Shown piece by piece: positions 6,716 through 13,914 of a stretch of 15,344 bases of DNA (position 1 is its first letter; every line of letters starts with the position of its first letter). The position numbers and the translations under genes are program-made. Source of the stretch: Syntrophomonas sp964422685 (lineage in GTDB: Bacteria > Bacillota > Syntrophomonadia > Syntrophomonadales > Syntrophomonadaceae); the NCBI GenBank assembly GCA_964422685.1, contig CAYRCG010000041.1:1-15344 (forward strand), given 5' to 3'. Under the pieces are notes generated by a model. The model was not told the DNA's origin and searched no databases. It was given only the letters and a program-made list of their open reading frames with translations.

Positions 6716-7510
6716 ATGAACAACGATTTGATTTATGAGGAAAGACGTATTATGTTTTATCGACAAGGTAGGACTGAAATCCGCAGAGATATTGTCGTAA
6801 TCGAAACTCCGCTTACGATCTTTGTCAACGGACAGGAATTAACCACCCTCCTCTGCTCCCCACAGGCTTATAAAGAACTAGGGGTCGGTTTTCTCCTAAA
6901 TGAAGGCATAGTCACCACACCTGCCGATATCCGAAATATGTCCCATGATCCCCATAAAGGGATGCTTTTTATCGAGGGAAATTTTGCTATACCCGCTGGC
7001 AGGGATTGGAGAAAGAGGCATTTCCCCCGGGATAATGAAACGATTCGTAACAGCTTTTATTGTGCCGGGGACGCGAGCCAAATCAAACCGGTTAATTCGA
7101 ACTTCCAGATACCTGCCTGTCGTCTTTTGCAACTTATTTCGTTATTGGAGGAGAATTCGCAAACTTTCCGCCGAACAGGTGGGGTTCATAGTGCAGCCCT
7201 GGCGGACAGCTCGAAGCTAATAGTCCGCTATGAAGACATCGGCAGGCACAATGCAGTAGATAAGGTACTAGGCTACGCTTTTCTCAATGCCGTACCTTTA
7301 GATGATAAGTGCCTTGTTTTGAGCGGGCGAGTCGCATCGGAAATATTAATTAAGGTTGCCCGTAGGGGCATACCACTCATCCTGTCCCGTTCGGCCGCCA
7401 TGTTGCTGGCAGTGGAATTGGCGGAAAGACTTGGTATTTGTATAGTAGGGTTCACCCGAGGGGAACAATTCAATGTTTATTGCCATGCAGAGCGTATTAT
7501 TTTTGATTAG
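6716..7510 (+). CDS. fdhD: formate dehydrogenase sulfurtransferase FdhD
   Basis: About 264 aa. FdhD passes sulfur from a cysteine desulfurase to the bis-MGD cofactor of formate dehydrogenase, without which the enzyme is inactive. Family motifs are ETPLTIFVNGQEL (about 29-41), GFLLNEGI, RTGGVHSAAL, YEDIGRHNAVDKVLG and SGRVASEILIKVARRGIPL. The usual Cys-x2-Cys loop is represented by a single cysteine (NSFYCAGD, around residue 116), a variation also remembered in other homologues but worth noting. The start at 6716 is preferred because AAGGAG lies 7 nt upstream; the in-frame ATG at 6710 lies only 1 nt after that site. It precedes the fdhA leader on the same strand and serves the FdhA encoded downstream, yet lies outside the riboswitch-controlled transcript. 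Confidence 0.93.
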   Translation: MNNDLIYEERRIMFYRQGRTEIRRDIVVIETPLTIFVNGQELTTLLCSPQAYKELGVGFLLNEGIVTTPADIRNMSHDPHKGMLFIEGNFAIPAGRDWRKRHFPRDNETIRNSFYCAGDASQIKPVNSNFQIPACRLLQLISLLEENSQTFRRTGGVHSAALADSSKLIVRYEDIGRHNAVDKVLGYAFLNAVPLDDKCLVLSGRVASEILIKVARRGIPLILSRSAAMLLAVELAERLGICIVGFTRGEQFNVYCHAERIIFD

Positions 7511-7555
7511 AGCCAATGATATTGAACTATCTATATGAATAATCAACTGTTATGT

Positions 7556-7569
7556 GCATTTATAAATGC
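7556..7569. other. 14-bp perfect palindrome upstream of the fdhA promoter
   Basis: GCATTTATAAATGC is a perfect palindrome, and it is nested in an outer GTGC...GCAC pair (7555-7576). It lies about 90 bp upstream of the proposed -35. It may be a regulator operator, but the AT-rich surroundings make chance possible. Confidence 0.3.
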
Positions 7570-7655
7570 CTTTGCACTGCTTCCGTCTATTTACACACAT
7601 TATACACAAAACTCATATTTTGTATGCCAATTTCACATACTATAGGTTTGCTCTA

Positions 7656-7684
7656 TTGATTAGTGCCAACATTTATAGTATGCT
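7656..7684 (+). promoter_or_regulatory. candidate promoter of the fdhA leader
   Basis: TTGATT (7656-7661), a 17-nt spacer and TATGCT (7679-7684) match four bases of each consensus hexamer or better. The predicted start near 7691 lies just before the first strand of RNA module 1 (ACTCC, 7699-7703), which is where a riboswitch transcript should begin. Confidence 0.4.
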
Positions 7685-7690
7685 TAATCT

Positions 7691-7855
7691 TAGTAAAAAC
7701 TCCGAGCCATATAGATAAAATCTACTTTACAGTTATATAGGTGTAATCGAAACACCTATGTGCCCCAGAGTTGTGGAAAGGAGTAATGAAAACTGTTCGC
7801 TGAATCGAACGGGTGTTGCTGTGCTTTTCACAACCTAACACCTGTTTTTTGTTTT
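7691..7855 (+). promoter_or_regulatory. Moco/Tuco-type riboswitch module 1
   Basis: This appears to be a structured RNA of the molybdenum/tungsten cofactor family. Seen: closing pairing ACTCC (7699-7703) with GGAGT (7780-7784); conserved AGCC (7705-7708); hairpin TAGAT-AAA-ATCTA (7712-7724); hairpin ATAGGTGT/ACACCTAT (7737-7744 with 7752-7759); a C-rich strand GCCCC; then the core GTGGAAAGG. GTTGTGGAAAG (7770-7780) can instead pair with CTTTTCACAAC (7824-7834) as an 11-bp stem with one G-U, enclosing CTGTTCG/CGAACGG (7793-7799 with 7806-7812). That stem competes with the closing helix and with the terminator that follows. Family assignment rests on remembered similarity to the E. coli moaA leader core (CCTCCC...TGGAAAGG) and on the downstream formate dehydrogenase; the ligand is inferred. 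Confidence 0.65.
7810..7855 (+). terminator. intrinsic terminator of riboswitch module 1
   Basis: CGGGTGTT (7810-7817) pairs with AACACCTG (7837-7844), eight pairs with one G-U, with an inner TGTG/CACA (7820-7823 with 7829-7832). It is followed by TTTTTTGTTTT (7845-7855). It shares CACAAC with the alternative 11-bp stem of module 1, so the two folds exclude each other. Confidence 0.7.
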
Positions 7856-7863
7856 GTAGAATG

Positions 7864-8026
7864 TATTTAAGCCCTTTTAACCCACAGACAATCCTTGGTT
7901 ATAGACTTGGCCTATGGGTTTAAGCGAAAGCGCTTAAAACTCCCCGTATTGTGGAAAGAGGTAGTGAAAATGCTGTTCAGTTAATCGAACAGGGGTTATT
8001 AAACTTTTCACAATAGGACACCTGTT
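7864..8026 (+). promoter_or_regulatory. Moco/Tuco-type riboswitch module 2
   Basis: This is a second copy of the same architecture: weak closing pairing TATTT/AGGTA (7864-7868 with 7959-7963); AGCC (7870-7873); AACCCA/TGGGTT (7879-7884 with 7915-7920); hairpin TTTAAGCG/CGCTTAAA (7919-7926 with 7931-7938) containing CGAAAG; CTCCCC; then ATTGTGGAAAG (7948-7958), which pairs with CTTTTCACAAT (8004-8014). Compared with module 1, a G-C pair has become A-T on both strands, a compensatory change supporting the stem. The inner hairpin CTGTTC/GAACAG (7973-7978 with 7987-7992) is also conserved. AACAGG/CCTGTT (7988-7993 with 8021-8026) mirrors the module 1 terminator but is followed by TAGGGG rather than a U run, so termination here is doubtful. 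Confidence 0.6.
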
Positions 8027-8058
8027 TAGGGGTTCAGTAGCCTTAATTGAATAGAACC

Positions 8059-8402
8059 GGCTCCAAGCCTTTTGCGCCTAATGATTAAGCTCACATCTTG
8101 GGAAGGAAAGGGTTTTGTATAGTGGTAAAACACTGTTCTTCCTGGACCCTTTAAACGATAAGGATGCTATGTAATGTTTTGTATCCTATTATCGGGTTAG
8201 AGTTAATAATCCATGGCCGGAAGGCCGCGGTATAAGCGGAAACGTTTGTGCCTCCCTTATTTGGAAAGGAGACCAATTTCACTACTAAGTAGTATTGTCT
8301 GAATTTAGCCCTACGCGGTTAAATTAGGGCGATACCTACAAGTGATACTTGGACTTTCCTTAAATACGGGAGGCTTGTTTTTGTCTGTAGGTTTGTTTTT
8401 TT
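8059..8402 (+). promoter_or_regulatory. Moco/Tuco-type riboswitch module 3, enlarged
   Basis: This module is closest to the published core as I remember it: GTGCCTCCCTTATTTGGAAAGG (8247-8269, quoted in part). Closing helix GG-CTCC (8059-8064) pairs with GGAG-A-CC (8268-8274), then AGCC (8066-8069). A long arm lies between: ATTAA(G)CTC/GAGTTAAT (about 8082-8208), AAAGGGT/ACCCTTT, and CGATAA-GGAT/ATCC-TATTATCG (about 8156-8195). Then come two hairpins capped by GNRA-type loops: GGCC-GGAA-GGCC (8217-8228) and ATAAGCG-GAAA-CGTTTGT (about 8232-8249). GCCTCCC...GGAAAG (8250-8268) can also pair with CTTTCC...GGGAGGC (8354-8374), the counterpart of the 11-bp stem of modules 1 and 2. Confidence 0.7.
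8334..8402 (+). terminator. terminator of riboswitch module 3, just before fdhA
   Basis: ACCTACA (8334-8340) pairs with TGTAGGT (8386-8392), followed by TTTGTTTTTTT to 8402; a small CAAGT-GAT-ACTTG hairpin lies inside. Its 5' arm lies in the loop of the GCCTCCC/GGGAGGC pairing and its 3' arm lies outside, so the two cannot form together easily. A second U-rich run (8375-8382) directly follows GGGAGGC, so that stem might terminate instead; which fold is 'off' cannot be decided by eye. Confidence 0.5.
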
Positions 8403-8435
8403 GGGAGCTGCTAGAATTTGAAAGGAGTGATGGGA

Positions 8436-11117
8436 GTGGAACTGATCAAAATCACTATTGATGGAAAGGAGGTTGAAGTCCCGGCGGGTACAACTATAAT
8501 GGATGCCGCTGATAGTGTCGGGATTAACATTCCAAGGCTTTGTTATGATCCTGAACTCAGCGCCCTGGGAGCTTGTCGCCTATGCGTGGTCGAAGTAGAA
8601 GGCAACCGTCTTTTACCGGCTTCTTGCGTAACTCCGATTTTCCCCGGGATGGTAGTTAACACCGAATCCCCCGCCGTGGTCGAAGCCAGAAAGACTATCC
8701 TGGAATTGCTGGTAGCCAATCATCCACTAGATTGCATGACTTGCGATAAACTAGGTGATTGTAAATTGGCAGATTATTGCTACCAGTATGGTGTAAAGGA
8801 AAGTCCCTTTATCGGAGAAAAACACGACTATACTATCGATGACACCAACCCTTTTATTTTGCGCGATTTGAACAAATGTATACTTTGCGGTGCCTGCGTT
8901 CGTGCTTGTGAAGAAATGACCGGTCAGGATAACTTAAGCTTCCTTAACCGGGGCTTCTATCGTAAAGCCACAACCGCCGGCGATGTTGACTACATCGATT
9001 CCGATTGCGTTTTCTGCGGGCAATGTGTGGCGGTTTGCCCCACCGGAGCCCTGCAGGAAAAGGCTATGGTCGGGAAGGCCCGCCGCTGGGAGATAGATAG
9101 AGTGCGGACAACCTGCCCCTTCTGTGGAACCGGATGCAACTTTGACCTAGCTGTAAAAGATGGCAAGGTTATAGGTGTACTATCCAACCCGGAAAGCACG
9201 GTTAATCAGCGTTCGCTTTGCGTAAAAGGTCGTTTCGGCTGGGATTTCATCTATAACGAGAAACGGCTCACTACCCCTCTTATAAAGAAAAACGGCAACT
9301 TTGAAGAAGCTAGCTGGGATGAAGCCTTTGACTTGATAGCTCAACGTTTCGGCGAGATTAAGGACAAGTACGGTGTCGAATCCTTTGCATCTCTCAGCTC
9401 GGCTCGCTGCACCAACGAGGAAAACTATTTAGTGCAGAAATTCACCCGTGCAGTAATGGGCAACAATAACGTCGACCATTGTGCCCGTACCTGACATGCG
9501 CCCACCGTGGCCGGTCTGGCCACAACATTCGGAAGCGGCGCAATGACCAACGCTATCAGCGAAATTACCGACGATGCGGAACTTATGTTGCTTATCGGGA
9601 CTAATACTACTGAAGCCCACCCAGTGACTGGTTATAAGATGCGGCAAGCTGCCCGCAACGGTTGTAAACTAATTGTTTGCGACCCCCGCCATATTGATTT
9701 AGTTGATGAGGCGGATCATTGGGTTCGTCACCAGCCCGGTACAGATATACCCTTAATCAACGGATTAATGCACATCATTATTAAAGAGGGTCTGGAAGAT
9801 AAAAAATTCATCGAAGAGCGGACTGAAAACTATGATGCCCTCAAAGCTACTGTAGAAAACTATCCGCCTGAGTATGTTTCGGAATTAACCGGTGTGCCGG
9901 TTGATTTGCTTTATGATGTTGCTCGCCTATATGCGACTACAGATAGGGCTATGATTTTCTATACTTTAGGAATTACCGAGCACATTTGCGGAACCCGTAA
10001 TGTTATGAGCCTGGCCAACCTAGCTATGCTAACCGGCCATATGGGTCGCCCCGGAGTTGGCGTATGCCCGATTCGCGGACAGAATAATGTTCAGGGCGCA
10101 TGTGACATGGGCGCGCTGCCTAATGTATACCAAGGTTACCAGAACGTGGCAGTCCCCGAAGTTAAGGAAAAATTCGAAAAAGCTTGGGGCAGATCCTTAT
10201 CAGATAAAATCGGCTTAAAGATACCGGAAATGTTCGAATTAGCCCATGAGGGTAAGGTAAAATCTATGTATATCCTGGGTGAAAACCCGGTAATGACCGA
10301 CCCCAATAGTAACCATATCCGCGGCGGTTTGGAAGCTTTAGAATTCTTAGTTGTCCAGGAATTATTCCTTACCGAAACTGCGGAATATGCTGATGTAATA
10401 CTGCCCGCCGCCAGTTTTGCCGAATGCGATGGTACCTTTAGCAATACCGAGCGCCGGGTACAAAGGGTAAGAAAGGCCATCGAACCACTGCCCGGAAAGG
10501 CCAACTGGGAAACTATTTGCGAGATGTCTACCCGCATGGGCTACCCACTGAACTATGCAAATCCCGGTGAAATTTGGGATGAAATGGCCTCTTTAGCTCC
10601 TTCCATGGCTGGAATCAATTATGACCGCCTGGAGGAACTAGGAAGCTTGCAATGGCCTTGCCCTAGCACAGACCACCCGGGTACCCAATACCTGCATGTA
10701 GGCAAATTTACCCGCGGCTTAGGCCTGTTCCAACCTTCTGACCACATACCACCCGGTGAAATGCCGGATGAGGAATACCCCTTCCTGCTTTCTACCGGTA
10801 GAATTCTTCAGCACTATAATGTAACAACTCCCTACTCCATGGGAATAATGAGTGTATGGGATAAAGAAATGGCAGAACTCAACCCGGCAGATGCTGAAAA
10901 AATGGGTGTTAAAACTGGTGATAAGATAAAAGTAGCTTCCCGTCGCGGTGAAGTAACTACCGCTATTAGGGTGACTGATAGGGTTATGCCCGGCGTAATC
11001 TGGATGTCATTCCATTACAGCGAGACCCCGACCAACGTTTTAACCAGCCATCACCTTGATCCTATTACCGGAACTGGTGAATATAAAGTCTGCGCGGTAA
11101 AACTCACGAAAATCTAG
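8436..11117 (+). CDS. fdhA: formate dehydrogenase catalytic subunit, selenocysteine-containing
   Basis: About 893 aa with one in-frame UGA (9492-9494) read as selenocysteine 353 in CART-U-HAPTV. It catalyses formate/CO2 interconversion at a W- or Mo-bis-MGD centre in the cytoplasm (no Tat signal). Domains in order: [2Fe-2S] ferredoxin-like (C36, C47, C50, C64); His-Cys [4Fe-4S] site HPLDCMTCDKLGDC (96-109); two [4Fe-4S] sites (C148/151/154/158 and C191/194/197/201); catalytic-domain [4Fe-4S] C227-x2-C230-x3-C234 with C262; the long molybdopterin region; and a C-terminal MPT-dinucleotide domain. Length and layout match NAD(P)-linked clostridial FdhA such as the tungsten selenoenzyme of Moorella. 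GTG 8436 is chosen because AAAGGAG lies 8 nt upstream; ATG 8430 is too close and TTG 8418 lies before it. It is the first gene of the operon and follows the triple riboswitch leader. Confidence 0.95.
9492..9523 (+). other. UGA selenocysteine codon with bacterial SECIS hairpin
   Basis: The UGA at 9492-9494 is followed 12 nt later by GTGGCC (9507-9512), loop GGTCT (9513-9517) and GGCCAC (9518-9523). A short stem with GGUC/GGUCU in the apical loop just after the UGA is the known SelB-binding signature, as in E. coli fdhF. The surrounding protein reads straight through in the same frame, and HAPTV after the UGA is the conserved active-site sequence. Confidence 0.93.
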
Positions 11118-11127
11118 GAGGCTATCA

Positions 11128-12159
11128 ATGCGAAAGGTACCTGTAAATGAAGCAATCGGCCAGATTTTAGGCCACGATATAATAAGGATTATTCCGGGGC
11201 GCGAGAAGTATCGCGCTTTTAGCAGAGGACAAGTAATTACTGCCGAAGATATCCCCCTGCTAAAAGACCTGGGCAAGGAGCATATTTACATCTGGGAGCT
11301 AGAGCCAGATATGATTCATGAAGATGAAGCTTCCCTACGCTTAGCACAGAGCGCCGCCGGAGCGGGTGTAAAAATAAGCGAACCTAGCCATGGACGAGTA
11401 AATCTTATCGCCGCTTATGATGGCTTATTGAAGATACAGGTGGACCAATTGCATTGGATTAACAACCTAGATTCAGTTATTTTTGCAACTTTGCATAATA
11501 ACCGCAGCGTAGTGAAGGGACAGGAACTGGCCGGAACTCGGGTGGTGCCTCTGGCTGTAAAACATAGCCTAGTGGAAGAGGCAGAAAAACTATGTTCTAA
11601 TCCCCACCCCCTGGTTTCCGTAAAACCCTTTAAGAACCTTAGAACAGCGATTATTACCACCGGCAATGAGGTTTATCACGGACGGATAGAAGATGGCTCT
11701 AAACAGCTAATACGGAAAAAAATCAGTCCTTTCGGCGGGAGTATTATAAGCCAGTCAATTGTCCCCGATCAAGTGGAGATTATATCATCCAAGATTCGTC
11801 ACTATGTCGAAGAGGCGGCAGAATTGATTGTTGTTACCGGCGGAATGTCCGTGGATCCCGACGATGTTACCCCCCTGGGAATCAGGGATTCCGGTGCGGA
11901 AGTAGTATTTTATGGCGCACCGGTCCTACCCGGCTCTCAATTTATGCTCGCCTATCAGGGGGATACGACTATTTGCGGGGTGCCGGGCGGAGCGTTATAT
12001 AACAAGTTTACTACCCTAGATTTACTTCTGCCCCGGATTTTTGCACAGGAACGTTTGAACCGTTCCGATATAGTAGCCCTAGGGCATGGCGGATATTGCG
12101 AGAACTGCAAAGTTTGCCACTATCCAGTCTGCCCCTACGGTAAAGCAACCTATATTTGA
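11128..12159 (+). CDS. MoeA-like molybdopterin-binding protein with C-terminal Cys cluster
   Basis: A 343-aa protein with the MoaB/MogA-type molybdopterin-binding fold in its second half: TAIITTGNEVYHGRIED (about 173-189), LIVVTGGMSVDPDDVTPLGI (about 233-252) and GVPGGALYNKFTTLDLLLPR. The N-terminal part is not a canonical MoeA domain (no SAxDGYA motif). The last 20 residues hold C324, C327, C330 and C335 (CxxCxxCx4C), able to bind Fe-S or zinc. Similar proteins occur beside moeA and formate dehydrogenase genes in Clostridia. The role is presumably metal insertion or cofactor delivery to FdhA; which metal (Mo or W) is unknown. It starts 10 nt after fdhA with GGAGG 7 nt ahead of the ATG, so the two are co-transcribed. 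Confidence 0.8.
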   Translation: MRKVPVNEAIGQILGHDIIRIIPGREKYRAFSRGQVITAEDIPLLKDLGKEHIYIWELEPDMIHEDEASLRLAQSAAGAGVKISEPSHGRVNLIAAYDGLLKIQVDQLHWINNLDSVIFATLHNNRSVVKGQELAGTRVVPLAVKHSLVEEAEKLCSNPHPLVSVKPFKNLRTAIITTGNEVYHGRIEDGSKQLIRKKISPFGGSIISQSIVPDQVEIISSKIRHYVEEAAELIVVTGGMSVDPDDVTPLGIRDSGAEVVFYGAPVLPGSQFMLAYQGDTTICGVPGGALYNKFTTLDLLLPRIFAQERLNRSDIVALGHGGYCENCKVCHYPVCPYGKATYI

Positions 12160-12180
12160 TGCCGGAGGAATGAAGCTATT

Positions 12181-13389
12181 ATGCCTATAAGCTTGGAAGA
12201 AGCTCAGCAAAAATTAACAAATAGTATTAGACCCTTGCCGGCTGAGACAGTACCTATATTCGAAGCAGTCGGCAGGATAAGCAGCGCAGAGATATTAGCT
12301 GATAATGATCTGCCTTCCGAGCTGAGATCGGCTGTAGACGGTTATGCCGTAAAACCTGATTCTTCAGGCAATTATGACCACCTTCTAGTCGTTACTCAGC
12401 TTAAAATGGGAGAGGTACCAAGTTCTCCTCTTCTTCCCGGGCAGGCGGTTGGAGTTTTGACAGGTGGATTGATTCCAGACGAAGCAGTATCAATAATACC
12501 TCATGAAAAAGTACTAATCGAGGATAACTACCTGAAGCCACTCGAATCCGTCAAGCCCGAGAATAATTTTAAAAAACCGGGGGAGGATTTTCGCAAGGGA
12601 GAACCGATTTTAGCAAAATCTGCCCGGATTACACCTGGACTAGTGGCTTTGCTTGCTGCTTTCGGTCACGGACAGGTACAGGTATACAGTCGCCCCCGAG
12701 TGTCTATATTGAGCCTGGGAACAAACATTATACCTTGCTCAAATATAGCTTCTAAGGGGGATATTAGAGATACCAACGGACCCATGCTGGCTTCCCTAGC
12801 TAAATTGGACGGCGCCGAAATTAATGCCGTTGAACTCAGCGGAGCAAGAAGTAAAAAACAGCTTAAAATGCAAATACTTCAGTTGCTCGAACAATCGGAT
12901 ATCCTTGTCACCACCGGCGGAACGTATACCGATGGTGTCAACGAAATTCATGTTTTGCTGGATGATATCGGTGCTCTTCCCCTATTTAGGGAAATCCCCG
13001 TTCAACCGGGGAGCCATAACGGTGCTGCCGTACTGGATTCCCGAATTATTATATCCCTTTCCGGCAATCCGGCATCCTGTGCTGTGGGCTATAATCTATT
13101 TGTGGCCCCGGCTATTAGAGCATTACAGGGAATTAACCCCCTATTCCCCCGGATTACTGCTGTTTGTACCGGCTCTTATGCTAAGAAGACCGGTTCACGC
13201 AGATTTGTCCGGGCCCAGGCTACACCCCGTGAGGATGGATGGACCGTTTCCATTCAACCCGGGCAAAAGCCTAGTATGATACGCTCTTTGCTGGATTGTA
13301 ACGCACTTATTGATTTGTCGCCCGGGCATCCGGCATTCGAAGCGGGTTCAACAGTATCGCTAATTTTGTTGGATAGAAACGCTATCTAA
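12181..13389 (+). CDS. moeA: molybdopterin molybdenumtransferase MoeA-like
   Basis: A 402-aa protein with the complete MoeA layout: the N-terminal lid/beta region with RSAVDGYAV (49-57), a hinge GVLTGGLIPDEAVSIIPHE, KPGEDFRKGEPIL, the MPT-binding domain with LVTTGGTYTDGVNE (about 241-254, where most MoeA proteins read TTGGVSxGxxD), SLSGNPASCAVGYNLFVAP and a C-terminal domain IV. MoeA inserts molybdate or tungstate into adenylylated molybdopterin. The divergent GTYTDG loop and the second MoeA-like gene next door suggest that the pair is specialised for this enzyme, perhaps for tungsten; that is inference. The ATG lies 12 nt after GGAGG, a long spacing, and 21 nt after the previous stop. No closer in-frame start exists. 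Confidence 0.87.
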   Translation: MPISLEEAQQKLTNSIRPLPAETVPIFEAVGRISSAEILADNDLPSELRSAVDGYAVKPDSSGNYDHLLVVTQLKMGEVPSSPLLPGQAVGVLTGGLIPDEAVSIIPHEKVLIEDNYLKPLESVKPENNFKKPGEDFRKGEPILAKSARITPGLVALLAAFGHGQVQVYSRPRVSILSLGTNIIPCSNIASKGDIRDTNGPMLASLAKLDGAEINAVELSGARSKKQLKMQILQLLEQSDILVTTGGTYTDGVNEIHVLLDDIGALPLFREIPVQPGSHNGAAVLDSRIIISLSGNPASCAVGYNLFVAPAIRALQGINPLFPRITAVCTGSYAKKTGSRRFVRAQATPREDGWTVSIQPGQKPSMIRSLLDCNALIDLSPGHPAFEAGSTVSLILLDRNAI

Positions 13390-13440
13390 CAGATTCTATA
13401 GAATGATGATTTAGAGGAACAGGGAGGTGAATATTAACAG

Positions 13441-13887
13441 ATGGCAAAATATGAGGATATAATTAGCAAATACCAGGAGCTTCCCGGTGGAATCATAGAA
13501 GCCTATCATGCCCTGCAAAGGGAGTACAGTTATATTCCGGAGGATGCTATACGGGTTGCCGCCGAGGTATTCAATATTCCAACCGCTAAAGCCTGGGGGG
13601 TAGCCACATTCTATTCATATTTTCAAGTAGGAAAAAGAGGCAAAAATGTTATCCGTATTTGCGAAAGTGCACCCTGCCACGTGGCTGGTGCTGCTGAAGT
13701 TGTAGCTGCCCTGGAAAAAGAATTAGGCATCAAGATGGGCGAAACTACTGCTGATGGGAATTTTACCCTGGAACTATGTGAATGCGTAGGCCAGTGCCAA
13801 GCTACCCCGGTAATCACAGTTAATAGTAAACCCTATGGGGATATGACAGTTGAAAAGGTAGCTACGGTACTAGCCGAATACAGGTAA
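13441..13887 (+). CDS. NuoE-type [2Fe-2S] diaphorase subunit of formate dehydrogenase
   Basis: A 148-aa thioredoxin-like ferredoxin of the NuoE/HydC/FdhC family. The N-terminal helical bundle (LPGGIIEAYHALQREYSYIPEDAI, about 14-37, quoted in part in the family as PEG.L.. LQ..yGyip) leads to the [2Fe-2S] ligands C74-x4-C79 (CESAPC) and C115-x3-C119 (CVGQC). It accepts or donates electrons with the FMN subunit encoded next. It sits 51 nt after moeA, with GGGAGG about 12 nt before the ATG; an in-frame stop lies just before the ATG, so the start is certain despite the long spacing. Context with fdhA and a NuoF-like subunit argues for an NAD-linked formate dehydrogenase rather than complex I, of which no other gene is seen. 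Confidence 0.9.
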   Translation: MAKYEDIISKYQELPGGIIEAYHALQREYSYIPEDAIRVAAEVFNIPTAKAWGVATFYSYFQVGKRGKNVIRICESAPCHVAGAAEVVAALEKELGIKMGETTADGNFTLELCECVGQCQATPVITVNSKPYGDMTVEKVATVLAEYR

Positions 13888-13914
13888 TAGAAGAAGATGA
13901 AAGGAGGGAATATA

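Noticed and set aside
7691..8402. CRISPR-like array, because of repeated GTGGAAAG blocks
   Set aside because: The repeats are structured, of unequal spacing (about 178 and 309 nt) and divergent; no short identical repeats with spacers occur.
9492..9494. UGA as a nonsense mutation making fdhA a pseudogene
   Set aside because: Active-site context, a SECIS hairpin with GGUCU loop and intact downstream coding show that it is selenocysteine.
10136..10537. 133-aa minus-strand open frame
   Set aside because: It is antisense to the molybdopterin domain of fdhA, with no family resemblance or ribosome site.
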